NCBI GenBank assembly: GCA_035513215.1
Contig: DATKCK010000006.1
Location: forward strand, 1 to 12,904
Length of the DNA: 12,904 bases
Reading direction: 5' to 3'
Origin: DATCZB01 sp035513215
Lineage (GTDB): Bacteria > Pseudomonadota > Gammaproteobacteria > Steroidobacterales > Rariloculaceae
Position numbers and translations under genes: made by a program. Under the pieces are notes generated by a model that saw nothing but the letters and a program-made list of their open reading frames with translations, did not search any database and was not told where the DNA came from. Shown one piece after another: positions 6,854 to 12,904 of this stretch. The first letter of the stretch is position 1. Every line of letters begins with the position of its first letter.

Positions 6854-7189
6854 TTAGCTCGTGCCGAGATGGCGATCGAGGAACGCCCTCAGCTGCGCCT
6901 TGTTGACGGCGCCGACCTGTTGGGCCGCAACCGACCCCCCATTGAACAACAGCAAAGTCGGAATGCTGCGAATGTTGTACTTCATCGGCGTGCTCGGGTT
7001 CTCGTCGATATTGAGCTTGGCGACCGTCAGCTTGTCGTCGAACTCGGCCGCAATCTCGTCGAGGACCGGAGCGATCATTTTGCAGGGACCGCACCACTCG
7101 GCCCAGAAATCCACGAGCACGGGCTTGTCGGCCTGGATGACGTCGGCTTCGAATCCGGCATCGGTCGTCGCAACGATCTGATCACTCAC
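6854..7189 (-). CDS. trxA: Thioredoxin 1 TrxA
   Basis: This is a 111-residue thioredoxin, a cytoplasmic dithiol reductant for ribonucleotide reductase, PAPS reductase, methionine sulfoxide reductases and others. The active site WCGPC is at 32-36 within VLVDFWAEWCGPCKMIAPVL, followed by the expected cis-proline loop SIPTLLLF (75-82, Pro77) and the Gly-rich GAVNKAQL near the C-terminus. The length matches the 109 of E. coli. The start is a GTG, supported by a consensus AGGAGG ten bases upstream (7200-7205). The gene is upstream of rho on the same strand and divergent from rhlB, the same order as in E. coli. No oddities were seen apart from the GTG start. Confidence 0.97.
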   Translation of the reverse strand: MSDQIVATTDAGFEADVIQADKPVLVDFWAEWCGPCKMIAPVLDEIAAEFDDKLTVAKLNIDENPSTPMKYNIRSIPTLLLFNGGSVAAQQVGAVNKAQLRAFLDRHLGTS

Positions 7190-7199
7190 GTTTTAAAGT

Positions 7200-7205
7200 C
7201 CTCCT
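7200..7205 (-). promoter_or_regulatory. Strong ribosome binding site of trxA
   Basis: CCTCCT on the plus strand reads AGGAGG on the minus strand, a full anti-16S match. It lies ten bases before the GTG and supports that start. Confidence 0.75.
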
Positions 7206-7367
7206 GCTACGCGATACACCCTGGAGAGTCCGACCTTAAGGATGCGAGAGTGACGGGACCCCGAGGGTCAGGCACAATGTCGTCGCTTTCGTCGAGGCTA
7301 GCGGGATTAGTTCGGATAGCTGGGAAAAGCGAGAATTCTCGCCAGTGAGCTTATTTTGGACCCCAGC
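7206..7367. other. Divergent trxA/rhlB regulatory gap
   Basis: This is the only divergent gap in the window with room for two separate promoters. It contains a small stem GACCC-CGA-GGGTC (7257-7269) and a 14-bp palindrome at 7329-7342. I could not find a convincing -35/-10 pair for either gene; for rhlB, the stretch around GGATTAGTTCGGATAGC (7304-7320) is the best AT-enriched candidate. Confidence 0.4.
7329..7342. promoter_or_regulatory. 14-bp perfect palindrome upstream of rhlB
   Basis: GCGAGAATTCTCGC is its own reverse complement and sits 26 bases before the rhlB ribosome site. The two-fold symmetry fits an operator for a dimeric repressor; as RNA it could only form a short hairpin. The regulator is unknown. 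Confidence 0.4.
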
Positions 7368-7371
7368 GGAG
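7368..7371 (+). promoter_or_regulatory. Ribosome binding site favouring TTG 7377 for rhlB
   Basis: GGAG (within CGGAGAG) lies five bases before the TTG at 7377. The earlier in-frame TTG at 7356 has only a weak GTGAG upstream. This spacing decides the rhlB start used here, though TTG starts are rare. Confidence 0.5.
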
Positions 7372-7376
7372 AGAAT

Positions 7377-8894
7377 TTGCAAGTTTCTGCATCACCAGAC
7401 AGCCCCGGCCGCGACGCGGACCGGGCGGTTTCCGGGCTCGGATTCGACGAGCTCGCGCTGGCAGAGGGCCTCAAACGGGGCATTGCCGATGCGGGTTTCG
7501 TCACCTGTACGCCGATTCAGGCGGCAGCGCTGCCGATCGCGCTCGAGGGCCACGACGTGGCCGGCCAGGCCCAGACGGGCACGGGCAAGACGGCCGCCTA
7601 CCTGATATCGCTCTATCAGTACCTCGAGACCCGCCCGGCGCTCAGGGCCGATAAACCGGGCCCGAGGGCCCTGATTCTCGCGCCGACGCGCGAGCTCGCC
7701 GTGCAGATCCACAACGATGCGGCGGCGCTCGGGGCGCATCTGCCCTACCGCCTCGGGCTCGCGTTCGGCGGCACGGATTATGACAAGCAGCGGGACCACC
7801 TCGCTGCCGGGGTCGATCTCCTGATCGGCACGCCCGGCCGGACGATCGATTTCTTCAAGCAAGGGGTATTCGGGCTCAACAGGGTACAGGTTCTGGTCAT
7901 CGACGAGGCCGACCGCATGTTCGACCTGGGCTTCATCCGCGACATTCGCTATGTGCTGCGCCGGCTGCCCGATCGCGACCACCGCCAGAATCTCCTGTTC
8001 TCGGCGACGCTCTCGCATCGCGTGCTCGAGCTTGCCTACGAGCACATGAACGACCCCGAGCTCGTCCGCATCGAGCCCGACAAGCGAACAGTGGATACGG
8101 TCCGCCAGAGCGTCTACTTCCCGGCCAACGACGAGAAGATCCCGCTGCTGATCATGCTGCTCCGGCAAATGGACGCCAGCCGCACGATGGTCTTCGTCAA
8201 CACCAAGCGCGAGGCCGAGCGGCTCTGCGATCAGTTGACGGCCAACGGCATCGAGGCCGCTGCGATCTCCGGCGACGTCCCGCAGCGCAAGCGTCTCAGC
8301 ATGCTCGGCCGCTTCCTCGACGGCACCCTGCCGGTGCTGATCGGCACTGATGTCGCCTCGCGCGGGCTACACGTGCCCGACGTCAGCCACGTCTTCAACT
8401 ACGATCTGCCGCAGGATGCCGAGGACTACGTGCACCGCATCGGCCGCACGGCCAGGGCCGGAGCCTCGGGCGATGCGATCAGCTTCGGTTGCGAGAACTA
8501 CGCGATCTCGCTGCCCGATATCGAGGAATACCTCGGCCACAAGCTTCCGGTCGCCGAGATCGATCGCGAGGCGCTAGACGCCATCAGAAGCTCGCTGACG
8601 ATCGCCGCGCCGAGACCGCGCAAGCGGCGCGGCGGCAGCGAGGGTCGCGGGGGCGGGAGGTCCCCGGGCGGCAAGCAACGCGGCAGCCCGAGCCGCGGTG
8701 GCCGCGGCGCTGCCGGCGGCAGGGCGGGCAGCGACGACAGTCGCCGCAGCACGGGGAGCGGCGGCGGTGGTCGCAGCACGGGGAGCGGCGGCCGCGGCGC
8801 CGGGAGCGGCGGCAGCGAAGCCGGCGCCGCCGACAATCGACCGGAAGGCACTCCGCGCAAACGCCGCCGCAGGCGGCGCCCGGGCCAACAGTAG
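7377..8894 (+). CDS. rhlB: DEAD-box ATP-dependent RNA helicase RhlB
   Basis: This 505-residue RNA helicase resembles E. coli RhlB, which unwinds RNA for the RNase E degradosome. The conserved motifs are complete: Q motif GFVTCTPIQAA (40-50), Walker A AQTGTGKT (65-72), PTRELAVQI, FGGTDYDKQ, TPGR, DEADRMFDLGF (176-186), SAT (209-211), VFVNTKREAERL, GTDVASRGLHVPDV (323-336) and HRIGRTARAG (353-362). The core aligns with RhlB specifically through VFNYDLPQDAEDYVHRIGRT. From about 410 the protein has a 95-residue Arg/Gly/Ser tail ending in KRRRRRRPGQQ; it is much longer than the E. coli tail but similar in character to those of Xanthomonas. The start is taken as TTG 7377 on ribosome-site spacing; TTG 7356 would add seven residues. 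Divergence from trxA is conserved in E. coli. Confidence 0.94.
   Translation: MQVSASPDSPGRDADRAVSGLGFDELALAEGLKRGIADAGFVTCTPIQAAALPIALEGHDVAGQAQTGTGKTAAYLISLYQYLETRPALRADKPGPRALILAPTRELAVQIHNDAAALGAHLPYRLGLAFGGTDYDKQRDHLAAGVDLLIGTPGRTIDFFKQGVFGLNRVQVLVIDEADRMFDLGFIRDIRYVLRRLPDRDHRQNLLFSATLSHRVLELAYEHMNDPELVRIEPDKRTVDTVRQSVYFPANDEKIPLLIMLLRQMDASRTMVFVNTKREAERLCDQLTANGIEAAAISGDVPQRKRLSMLGRFLDGTLPVLIGTDVASRGLHVPDVSHVFNYDLPQDAEDYVHRIGRTARAGASGDAISFGCENYAISLPDIEEYLGHKLPVAEIDREALDAIRSSLTIAAPRPRKRRGGSEGRGGGRSPGGKQRGSPSRGGRGAAGGRAGSDDSRRSTGSGGGGRSTGSGGRGAGSGGSEAGAADNRPEGTPRKRRRRRRPGQQ
8745..8791 (+). repeat. 27-bp period repeat in the RhlB tail
   Basis: CGCAGCACGGGGAGCGGCGG occurs at 8745-8764 and again at 8772-8791, exactly 27 bp apart. 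It encodes two RSTGSGGxG units, with a third partial AGSGG after. Period and frame agree, so this is an in-frame minisatellite that can change tail length by slippage. Confidence 0.8.
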
Positions 8895-8917
8895 CCCGCG
8901 GCCGGCGGAGCCTCGGG

Positions 8918-9589
8918 TCAGCCGATCAGGCCCGCCACGCCGTCGACGGCGGCATACTCGTCGATCTGCCGGGCTTTAAGCGTCGTGTCGGGCCTGCTGA
9001 TCGCGATCGCATGCGCCACGCCAAAGCCCGTGGCTGCACCGAGCACCGCAAGGCTGTCCTCGAGCAGCAGGCAACGCTCCGGCGCTATGCCCTCGGCATC
9101 GGCGAGCCGCCGCCAGAAGCTCGCCTGCTCTTTCTCGACGCCATAGTCGTGCGATGAGACGACGGTATCCATCAGCCGATCGATGCCCGTCTGCTCGCAC
9201 TTGATTGAAAGCGTCACGCGATGCGCGTTGGTCACGAGGACGAGCCGCTTGCGCCGGCCTCTCGCGAGCGCGAGAAACTCGCGCGCCCGCGGCAGATAGC
9301 GAATCCTGTGCCGGTGCTCGCGCTTCAACCGCCCGATGTCGAGACCGAGCTCGCCGGTCCAGTGATCGATGCAATACCAGGGCAGCGTGCCGACGACGGC
9401 TTCGTAGCGCGCCCTGACCTCCGCCCGCGCCGCCTCCGCCGCCAGCCCCGTCGCGCTCGCGTACGCCTCGGGCACGATCTCGTTCCAGAAAAAGTTGTCG
9501 AACGCGAGATCGAGCAGCGTGCCGTCCATATCGAGCAGCAGCGTATCGATATCGGACCAGGGAACCTGTACCTTTGCGCCTTGCTCCAT
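8918..9589 (-). CDS. yrfG: HAD-superfamily GMP/IMP nucleotidase, YrfG-like
   Basis: This 223-residue protein aligns over its whole length with E. coli YrfG, a HAD phosphatase that dephosphorylates purine 5'-nucleotides. HAD motif I is LLLDMDGTLLDLAFDN (17-32, catalytic Asp20 and Asp22). The shared cap region includes TLPWYCIDHWTGELGLDI (68-85). Motif II is VTNAH (Thr120), motif III a lysine in YGVEKEQ (Lys153), and motif IV LLEDS (177-179). Start ATG 9589 gives an N-terminus in register with YrfG, though no strong ribosome site is visible. It ends 24 nt from the convergent rhlB stop. Its start is only 34 nt from the divergent cysQ. Assignment to this HAD subfamily is firm; the exact substrate is inferred from E. 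coli. Confidence 0.88.
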   Translation of the reverse strand: MEQGAKVQVPWSDIDTLLLDMDGTLLDLAFDNFFWNEIVPEAYASATGLAAEAARAEVRARYEAVVGTLPWYCIDHWTGELGLDIGRLKREHRHRIRYLPRAREFLALARGRRKRLVLVTNAHRVTLSIKCEQTGIDRLMDTVVSSHDYGVEKEQASFWRRLADAEGIAPERCLLLEDSLAVLGAATGFGVAHAIAISRPDTTLKARQIDEYAAVDGVAGLIG

Positions 9590-9623
9590 GGGCGCCGAAT
9601 TCTACCGGAGGTCGCTTCGGCCG

Positions 9624-10424
9624 ATGACTGATCGAACCAAACTGCTCGAAGCCGTGCTCGAGATCGCGATCGAGGCCGGCCGCGCCGTCATGGAAATCTA
9701 CGATCGCGATTTCGCGGTCGAGCTCAAGGACGACCGCTCGCCGCTGACCGAGGCCGACCGCGCCGCGCACGCGATCATCGTCGAGCGCCTCGGCCGGCTC
9801 GAGCCTGCGCTGCCGGTGCTCTCGGAGGAATCGGCCGGGCATGAGGTCGAGAATCGGACGCACTGGGAAGCGTTCTGGCTCGTCGACCCACTCGACGGCA
9901 CGAAGGAATTCATCAAGCGCAACGGCGAATTCACCGTCAATATCGCGCTGATCGAGCGACATAAGGCCGTGCTCGGCGTCGTCGTGGCTCCGGCCATCGA
10001 TGCGGCCTACGCCGGGGGCCCTGCGCTCGGCGCTTTCAGGCGGTCGCCTCACGGCCTCGAGTCGATTTCCGTACGGCGCCCGGCCGCCGAGCCCTTGCGG
10101 GTCGTCGGCAGCCGAAGCCACCCGGGACCCGATCTTGCGACCTTTCTCGAGGCGCTCGGGCCCCATGAGATCAAGCCCATGGGCTCCTCGCTCAAGATCT
10201 GTCTCGTCGCGACCGGCGACGCCGACCTGTATCCCAGGCTCGGACCGACGATGGAATGGGACACGGCGGCCGCCCAGGCTATTCTCATTGGCGCCGGGGG
10301 GAGTATGATCGACCTTGAGGGTCAGCCGCTCGCTTATAACACCGGGGAAAGCCTGCTGAATCCGCATTTCCTGGCATTGGGGGACGACATTCGCGATCGG
10401 TTGACCTTGTTGCGACAGGGTTAG
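9624..10424 (+). CDS. cysQ: 3'(2'),5'-bisphosphate nucleotidase CysQ
   Basis: This 266-residue inositol-monophosphatase-fold enzyme hydrolyses 3'-phosphoadenosine 5'-phosphate (and PAPS), recycling the by-product of sulfate assimilation. It contains KDDRSPLTEADRAAH (35-49), the metal-binding LSEES (66-70, Glu69), the signature LVDPLDGTKEFIKRNGEFTV (86-105, Asp88 and Asp91), the CysQ-type MGSSLKICLVATGDADLY (186-203) and WDTAAAQAIL (212-221, Asp213). The start ATG 9624 has GGAGG twelve bases upstream (9607-9611). An in-frame ATG at 9588 has no ribosome site and overlaps the HAD start codon inside CCATGG. Thioredoxin, nearby, is the usual reductant in the same pathway. In E. coli cysQ lies elsewhere, so this neighbourhood differs. 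Confidence 0.94.
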   Translation: MTDRTKLLEAVLEIAIEAGRAVMEIYDRDFAVELKDDRSPLTEADRAAHAIIVERLGRLEPALPVLSEESAGHEVENRTHWEAFWLVDPLDGTKEFIKRNGEFTVNIALIERHKAVLGVVVAPAIDAAYAGGPALGAFRRSPHGLESISVRRPAAEPLRVVGSRSHPGPDLATFLEALGPHEIKPMGSSLKICLVATGDADLYPRLGPTMEWDTAAAQAILIGAGGSMIDLEGQPLAYNTGESLLNPHFLALGDDIRDRLTLLRQG

Positions 10425-10639
10425 TGGACGACAAGATCGAAACCGAAGCATTCAGAAGCGTGGAAAGGCTCAGAAATTTGCGCGTTGAGCATCGGGATCT
10501 GGATCGCGTCATCGCCGAGCTTGCTGTAGATCCCTCCGTCGATCAGATCATGCTGAAGCGGCTCAAGAAGCGAAAGCTCCTGCTGAAGGACATGATCACG
10601 CAGCTCGAGAGTGACCGGATCCCCGATCTGAACGCCTGA
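10424..10639 (+). CDS. DUF465 / YdcH-like small coiled-coil protein
   Basis: This is a 71-residue protein of the DUF465 (YdcH) type: short, highly charged and probably a helical hairpin. RVEHRDLDRVIAEL (about 20-33) is followed by a turn at DPSVD and then LKRLKKRKLLLKDMITQLE (44-62), the hallmark second helix with its KKxKLxLKD pattern. The GTG start overlaps the cysQ stop by one base (TAGTG), so translation is probably coupled. No catalytic residues are visible, and the function of the family is unknown. The closest alternative is a SlyX-type coiled coil, which is similar in size but lacks this motif. Confidence 0.82.
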   Translation: MDDKIETEAFRSVERLRNLRVEHRDLDRVIAELAVDPSVDQIMLKRLKKRKLLLKDMITQLESDRIPDLNA

Positions 10640-10704
10640 TCGGAGCTAAGCGGTTTGCGCCAGGACGCGTCATCGCGCCTGCGGGTTAGTTTAGCCATAC
10701 CCCA

Positions 10705-11634
10705 ATGAATCTGATTGCGGACATCGGCGCCACGAACGCGCGCTGCGCGCTGCTCGACGAGACGGGCCGAATCGTCCGCACCGAAACCTGCCTCAATACC
10801 CATTTCGACAGCCTCGAATCCCTGCTGCGGCGCTTCGCGGCCGGCGCAACGCTCGAGCGCGGCGTGCTGGCCGTCGCGGCGCCGATTTCGGGCGACGAGA
10901 TCACGATGACCAATGTCGAGTGGCGCTTCGGCCAGAAGGCACTGGCCGAGTCACTCGGTCTCGCTTCATTGCGCATCGTCAACGACTTCGAGGCGCTCGC
11001 GCACGCGCTGCCGCGGCTTACGGCAGAAAACTGCCATCGGATCGGCAGAGGCGAATCCGATCCACGTGCAACGCGCGCCGTGCTCGGCGCAGGCTCCGGG
11101 CTCGGTGTTGCAGCCGCGGTGCCCGATGGCGCGGGCTGGACGGCCGTCGCCGGTGAAGGGGGCCACGTCACGCTGCCGACCCTGTCGGAGGCCGAAGCCT
11201 GGCTGATCGCCGACCACGGCGACGCCAACGGCCATTGCTCGGCCGAGCGGCTGCTCTCGGGACCAGGGCTCGTCAGGATCCACTCGAGCCTCGCGCGCCG
11301 CGCGGGAGTCGCGGTCGATGCGATCACGGCGGCGGAGATCACGCGAGGCGCCCTCGCGGGCGAGGCGATAGCGAAGCAGACGTACGACGCGTTCTTCGCG
11401 CTGCTCGGCACGGTCGCCGGGAATCTCGCGCTGACCGTCGGCGCACGAGGCGGCGTCTATATCGCAGGCGGCGTCGCGCCGCGCGTCGTCGGCCTGCTGG
11501 AGCGTTCGGCGTTTCGCGAGCGTTTCATCGCGAAGGGCCGCTATCGGGCCTACCTCGACGCAATCCCGACGCTCGTCATCACGGCGGAGCGGCCGGCCTT
11601 CGTGGGCCTCAAGGCGCTGCTCGGCTTCGACTAG
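10705..11634 (+). CDS. glk: Glucokinase Glk
   Basis: This 309-residue sugar kinase of the E. coli Glk (hexokinase-fold) family phosphorylates glucose with ATP in the cytoplasm. The phosphate-binding loop is ADIGATNARCAL (5-16). The catalytic aspartate lies in IVNDFEALAHAL (91-102, Asp94). Further family blocks are GAGSGLGVA (128-136), AVAGEGGHVTLP (147-158), NGHCSAERLLSGPGLV (175-190) and GGVYIAGGVAPR (249-260). Length is slightly under the 321 of E. coli. The start ATG 10705 is the first in frame; the upstream CATACCCCA has no good ribosome site. A gap of 65 nt separates it from the DUF465 gene, so it may share that transcript or have its own promoter near TTAGTTTAGCCATAC (10686-10700). It is convergent with the lipoprotein gene. 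Confidence 0.94.
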   Translation: MNLIADIGATNARCALLDETGRIVRTETCLNTHFDSLESLLRRFAAGATLERGVLAVAAPISGDEITMTNVEWRFGQKALAESLGLASLRIVNDFEALAHALPRLTAENCHRIGRGESDPRATRAVLGAGSGLGVAAAVPDGAGWTAVAGEGGHVTLPTLSEAEAWLIADHGDANGHCSAERLLSGPGLVRIHSSLARRAGVAVDAITAAEITRGALAGEAIAKQTYDAFFALLGTVAGNLALTVGARGGVYIAGGVAPRVVGLLERSAFRERFIAKGRYRAYLDAIPTLVITAERPAFVGLKALLGFD

Positions 11635-11647
11635 CGGTTGCGGCTCG

Positions 11648-11661
11648 CCGCGCCGGCGCGG
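11648..11661. terminator. GC palindrome in the glk/lipoprotein convergent gap
   Basis: CCGCGCCGGCGCGG is a perfect 14-bp palindrome in the 30-nt gap between two convergent stops. It could stall polymerase in both directions, but it has no loop and no T-run. In GC-rich DNA such palindromes arise easily by chance, so this is a weak call. Confidence 0.25.
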
Positions 11662-11664
11662 GCC

Positions 11665-11892
11665 TCAGTTGCCGAGCTCCTGGGCCTCGATCTGGCGGCG
11701 CCGCTCGGCATCGGCCTCGAAAATGGTGTCCTGTACGCCGCGGGCCCGCTCGATCGGATCGATCGTCACCGGATCGAAGACACTCGTGTCTCGTGCCGCC
11801 GCGCGGGGCGTGCCCGCTTCGGGCCCGGCCTCGGATTCCGGTTCCGCGCAGGATGCCAGCAGGACGGCGAGCACGGCGAGCAGCGCTTTCAT
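11665..11892 (-). CDS. Small putative outer-membrane lipoprotein
   Basis: This 75-residue protein starts MKALLAVLAVLLASC: a short positively charged start, a hydrophobic stretch and a lipobox LASC with the acceptor Cys15. The residue after the cysteine is Ala, so the Asp(+2) inner-membrane retention signal is missing and export to the outer membrane is predicted. The mature 61 residues begin with an acidic, Ala/Gly/Pro-rich linker. They end in a charged, probably helical segment (FDPVTIDPIERARGVQDTIF, then DAERRRQIEAQE). Start ATG 11892 has GGAGG five bases upstream (11898-11902), which makes the gene credible despite its size; longer upstream reading in this frame lacks support. I do not recognise a named family. 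It is convergent with glk and divergent from the translocase-like gene. Confidence 0.72.
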   Translation of the reverse strand: MKALLAVLAVLLASCAEPESEAGPEAGTPRAAARDTSVFDPVTIDPIERARGVQDTIFEADAERRRQIEAQELGN

Positions 11893-12008
11893 ATGAGCCT
11901 CCGGGAACCTACGATGGTCTCGCGGCTCTAGACTATGACAACCCGGAAACCGCCGGACAAGCCGACCAGTTAACAAGAATACGTATCCGCTAAGGATGGG
12001 GGACCTGC
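11893..12008. other. Divergent gap between the lipoprotein and the translocase-like gene
   Basis: This 116-nt gap must hold both promoters. On the minus strand TTGTCA (11936-11941) is a fair -35 for the lipoprotein gene but has only a poor -10 at the right distance. On the plus strand the AT-richer GTTAACAAGAATACGTATCC (11969-11988) may contain the promoter of the membrane gene. GGGGGA (11998-12003) ends five bases before its ATG and serves as the ribosome site. Confidence 0.4.
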
Positions 12009-12904
12009 ATGACGAGCGCCAACAAGCCCGTAAACCCAATGCTTGATCCGGTCAAGCTCGTTTGCTGGGCGGGCATCGCCGCCTACATCGTCTGGAAAAT
12101 CACTGGGCTCGCTCAGGGCGCGACATTCGCCGAGCTGTTCGACTTCGGCAACCCTTCGCTCGCCGGCCTCGCCATCGGCGCCTGCTTCGTCGGGCTGATC
12201 CTGCGATCGCCGAAGATCCGGCGCTCGGCAACGCTGATCGAGGCCAACGAGACACGCACCGTCGCCATTTCCTTTCTTTTCGTCTTCATCGTCATGGCCT
12301 CCTATTATTTCCTGAGGCCCGTGCGCGATTCGCTTGCCAGCGAGTGGACCGACCCGGAAATCTCGCAGCTCTGGACGATTCAGTTCTTCTTCAGCGCCGC
12401 CCTCGTAGCGTTTTACGGTTTCGCCTGCTCACGTATTCGCTTTCGCCTTCTCGTGCCGGCGGTCTACATCTTCTACGCCGTCACCTTCGTGGCGTTCTAT
12501 TTCGGCGCGTCGTTCGTCGTCGACATGAATATCCCCCTGCCGTTCGGCCTGTCGTTCGTCGTCGACACCGTGCTGATCGACAAGAGCTTTTACGTCTGGG
12601 TCAGCCTCTTCAGCCTGTTTCACCTGTCCGTGTTCTGGAGCTTCATGGCGGATACCTTCAGCCGGGAGCAATCGCAACGGCTGTTCGCCTTCATCGCAGC
12701 CGGCGCGAGCGCCGGCGCGGCGGCGGGACCGCTCGTGGTCGCCGTGATCGCGGACGACGTCGGCAACGAGAATCTGATGCTGATGGCCGCAGCGCTCCTG
12801 GTCATCGTCATCCCGCTGATCTTCTACCTGCAGCGGCTCAAGATCGTCGACCTGCACAACGAGGACGTCCAGGCGGATCTGAGCGCCGCGAAAATGGGCG
12901 GCCA
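12009..12904 (+). CDS. ATP/ADP-translocase-like (TLC/Npt family) membrane transporter, partial
   Basis: The frame opens at ATG 12009, with GGGGGA just upstream, and stays open to the window edge, giving 298 codons without a stop. About eight hydrophobic helices are visible, near 15-31, 50-66, 84-103, 121-141, 147-171, 193-215, 225-248 and 255-274. SYYFLRPVRDSL (98-109) and the block HLSVFWSFMADTF (205-217) followed by QRLFAFIAAGASAGAAAGPL (223-242) resemble the nucleotide (ATP/ADP) translocase group within the major facilitator fold. That group is best known from Rickettsia and Chlamydia, but free-living bacteria carry uncharacterised homologues often labelled MFS transporter. About 80 residues with two hydrophobic stretches precede the motif that I expect in the first helix, an N-terminal extension. 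Substrate is unknown, and the C-terminus lies outside the window. Confidence 0.75.
   Translation, partial: MTSANKPVNPMLDPVKLVCWAGIAAYIVWKITGLAQGATFAELFDFGNPSLAGLAIGACFVGLILRSPKIRRSATLIEANETRTVAISFLFVFIVMASYYFLRPVRDSLASEWTDPEISQLWTIQFFFSAALVAFYGFACSRIRFRLLVPAVYIFYAVTFVAFYFGASFVVDMNIPLPFGLSFVVDTVLIDKSFYVWVSLFSLFHLSVFWSFMADTFSREQSQRLFAFIAAGASAGAAAGPLVVAVIADDVGNENLMLMAAALLVIVIPLIFYLQRLKIVDLHNEDVQADLSAAKMGG

Noticed and set aside
8498..8888. Pro- and Ala-rich minus-strand frames under the RhlB tail
   Set aside because: They are antisense readings of the Arg/Gly/Ser repeats, low complexity, with no start signals.
8976..10451. 491-codon minus-strand frame over the HAD gene and cysQ
   Set aside because: Its 3' part is the HAD gene in a wrong frame and the rest is antisense to cysQ; there is no family resemblance and no start signal.
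12429..12857. 142-codon minus-strand frame under the translocase-like gene
   Set aside because: The plus strand reads as a coherent multi-helix membrane protein with family motifs; the minus frame is a charged, motif-free shadow.
1..12904. Defence system, CRISPR array, integrase, tRNA or rRNA
   Set aside because: I looked for spaced direct repeats, nuclease or transposase motifs and structural RNA signatures and saw none; the content is conserved housekeeping genes.

Overview
The window is a conserved, GC-rich chromosomal stretch of a gammaproteobacterium. The lineage is inferred from gene order and family resemblance. The block prmA, zinc-ribbon/DUF3426 gene, fis, purH, purD follows a neighbourhood known from Pseudomonas and relatives. 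The block rhlB (divergent), trxA, rho matches the arrangement around trxA in E. coli and Xanthomonas. The YrfG-type nucleotidase, CysQ, DUF465 and hexokinase-like Glk are also typical of the class. The organism is not an enteric; the GC level and the long RhlB tail would suit a xanthomonad-like or marine lineage, but nothing here fixes the genus.

Layout. (1) 13-5211, plus strand: ribosomal protein L11 methyltransferase; a zinc-ribbon, single-pass membrane protein; a Fis-family nucleoid protein; then the purine enzymes PurH and PurD. An AT-rich gap at 1970-2054 holds a hairpin and a promoter-like sequence, so fis-purH-purD may be a separate transcription unit. (2) 5212-5395: a convergent gap almost filled by a long imperfect inverted repeat. 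(3) 5396-7189, minus strand: trxA then rho. (4) 7377-8894, plus: the DEAD-box helicase RhlB, divergent from trxA. (5) 8918-9589, minus: a YrfG-like HAD nucleotidase, with only 34 nt to the divergent cysQ start. (6) 9624-11634, plus: cysQ, a translationally coupled DUF465 small protein, and glucokinase. (7) 11665-11892, minus: a 75-residue putative lipoprotein. (8) 12009 to the end, plus: the first 298 codons of a membrane protein resembling the bacterial ATP/ADP-translocase (TLC/Npt) group, cut by the window edge.

How the genes fit together. Several link translation and transcription to nucleotide supply: PrmA modifies ribosomal protein L11, Fis tunes growth-rate-dependent transcription, PurH/PurD make IMP, the HAD enzyme is expected to act on IMP/GMP, Rho ends transcripts, and RhlB unwinds RNA. 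CysQ recycles the PAP/PAPS by-products of sulfate assimilation, where thioredoxin is also the reductant. Glk feeds glucose into central metabolism. Most of these links are family knowledge, not shown by the sequence.

I found no defence system, CRISPR array, integrase, tRNA or rRNA. The least ordinary features are the long inverted repeat between purD and rho, the poly-basic N-terminus of Fis, the degenerate linker of PrmA, the unusual N-termini of Rho and of the translocase-like protein, and the small lipoprotein.
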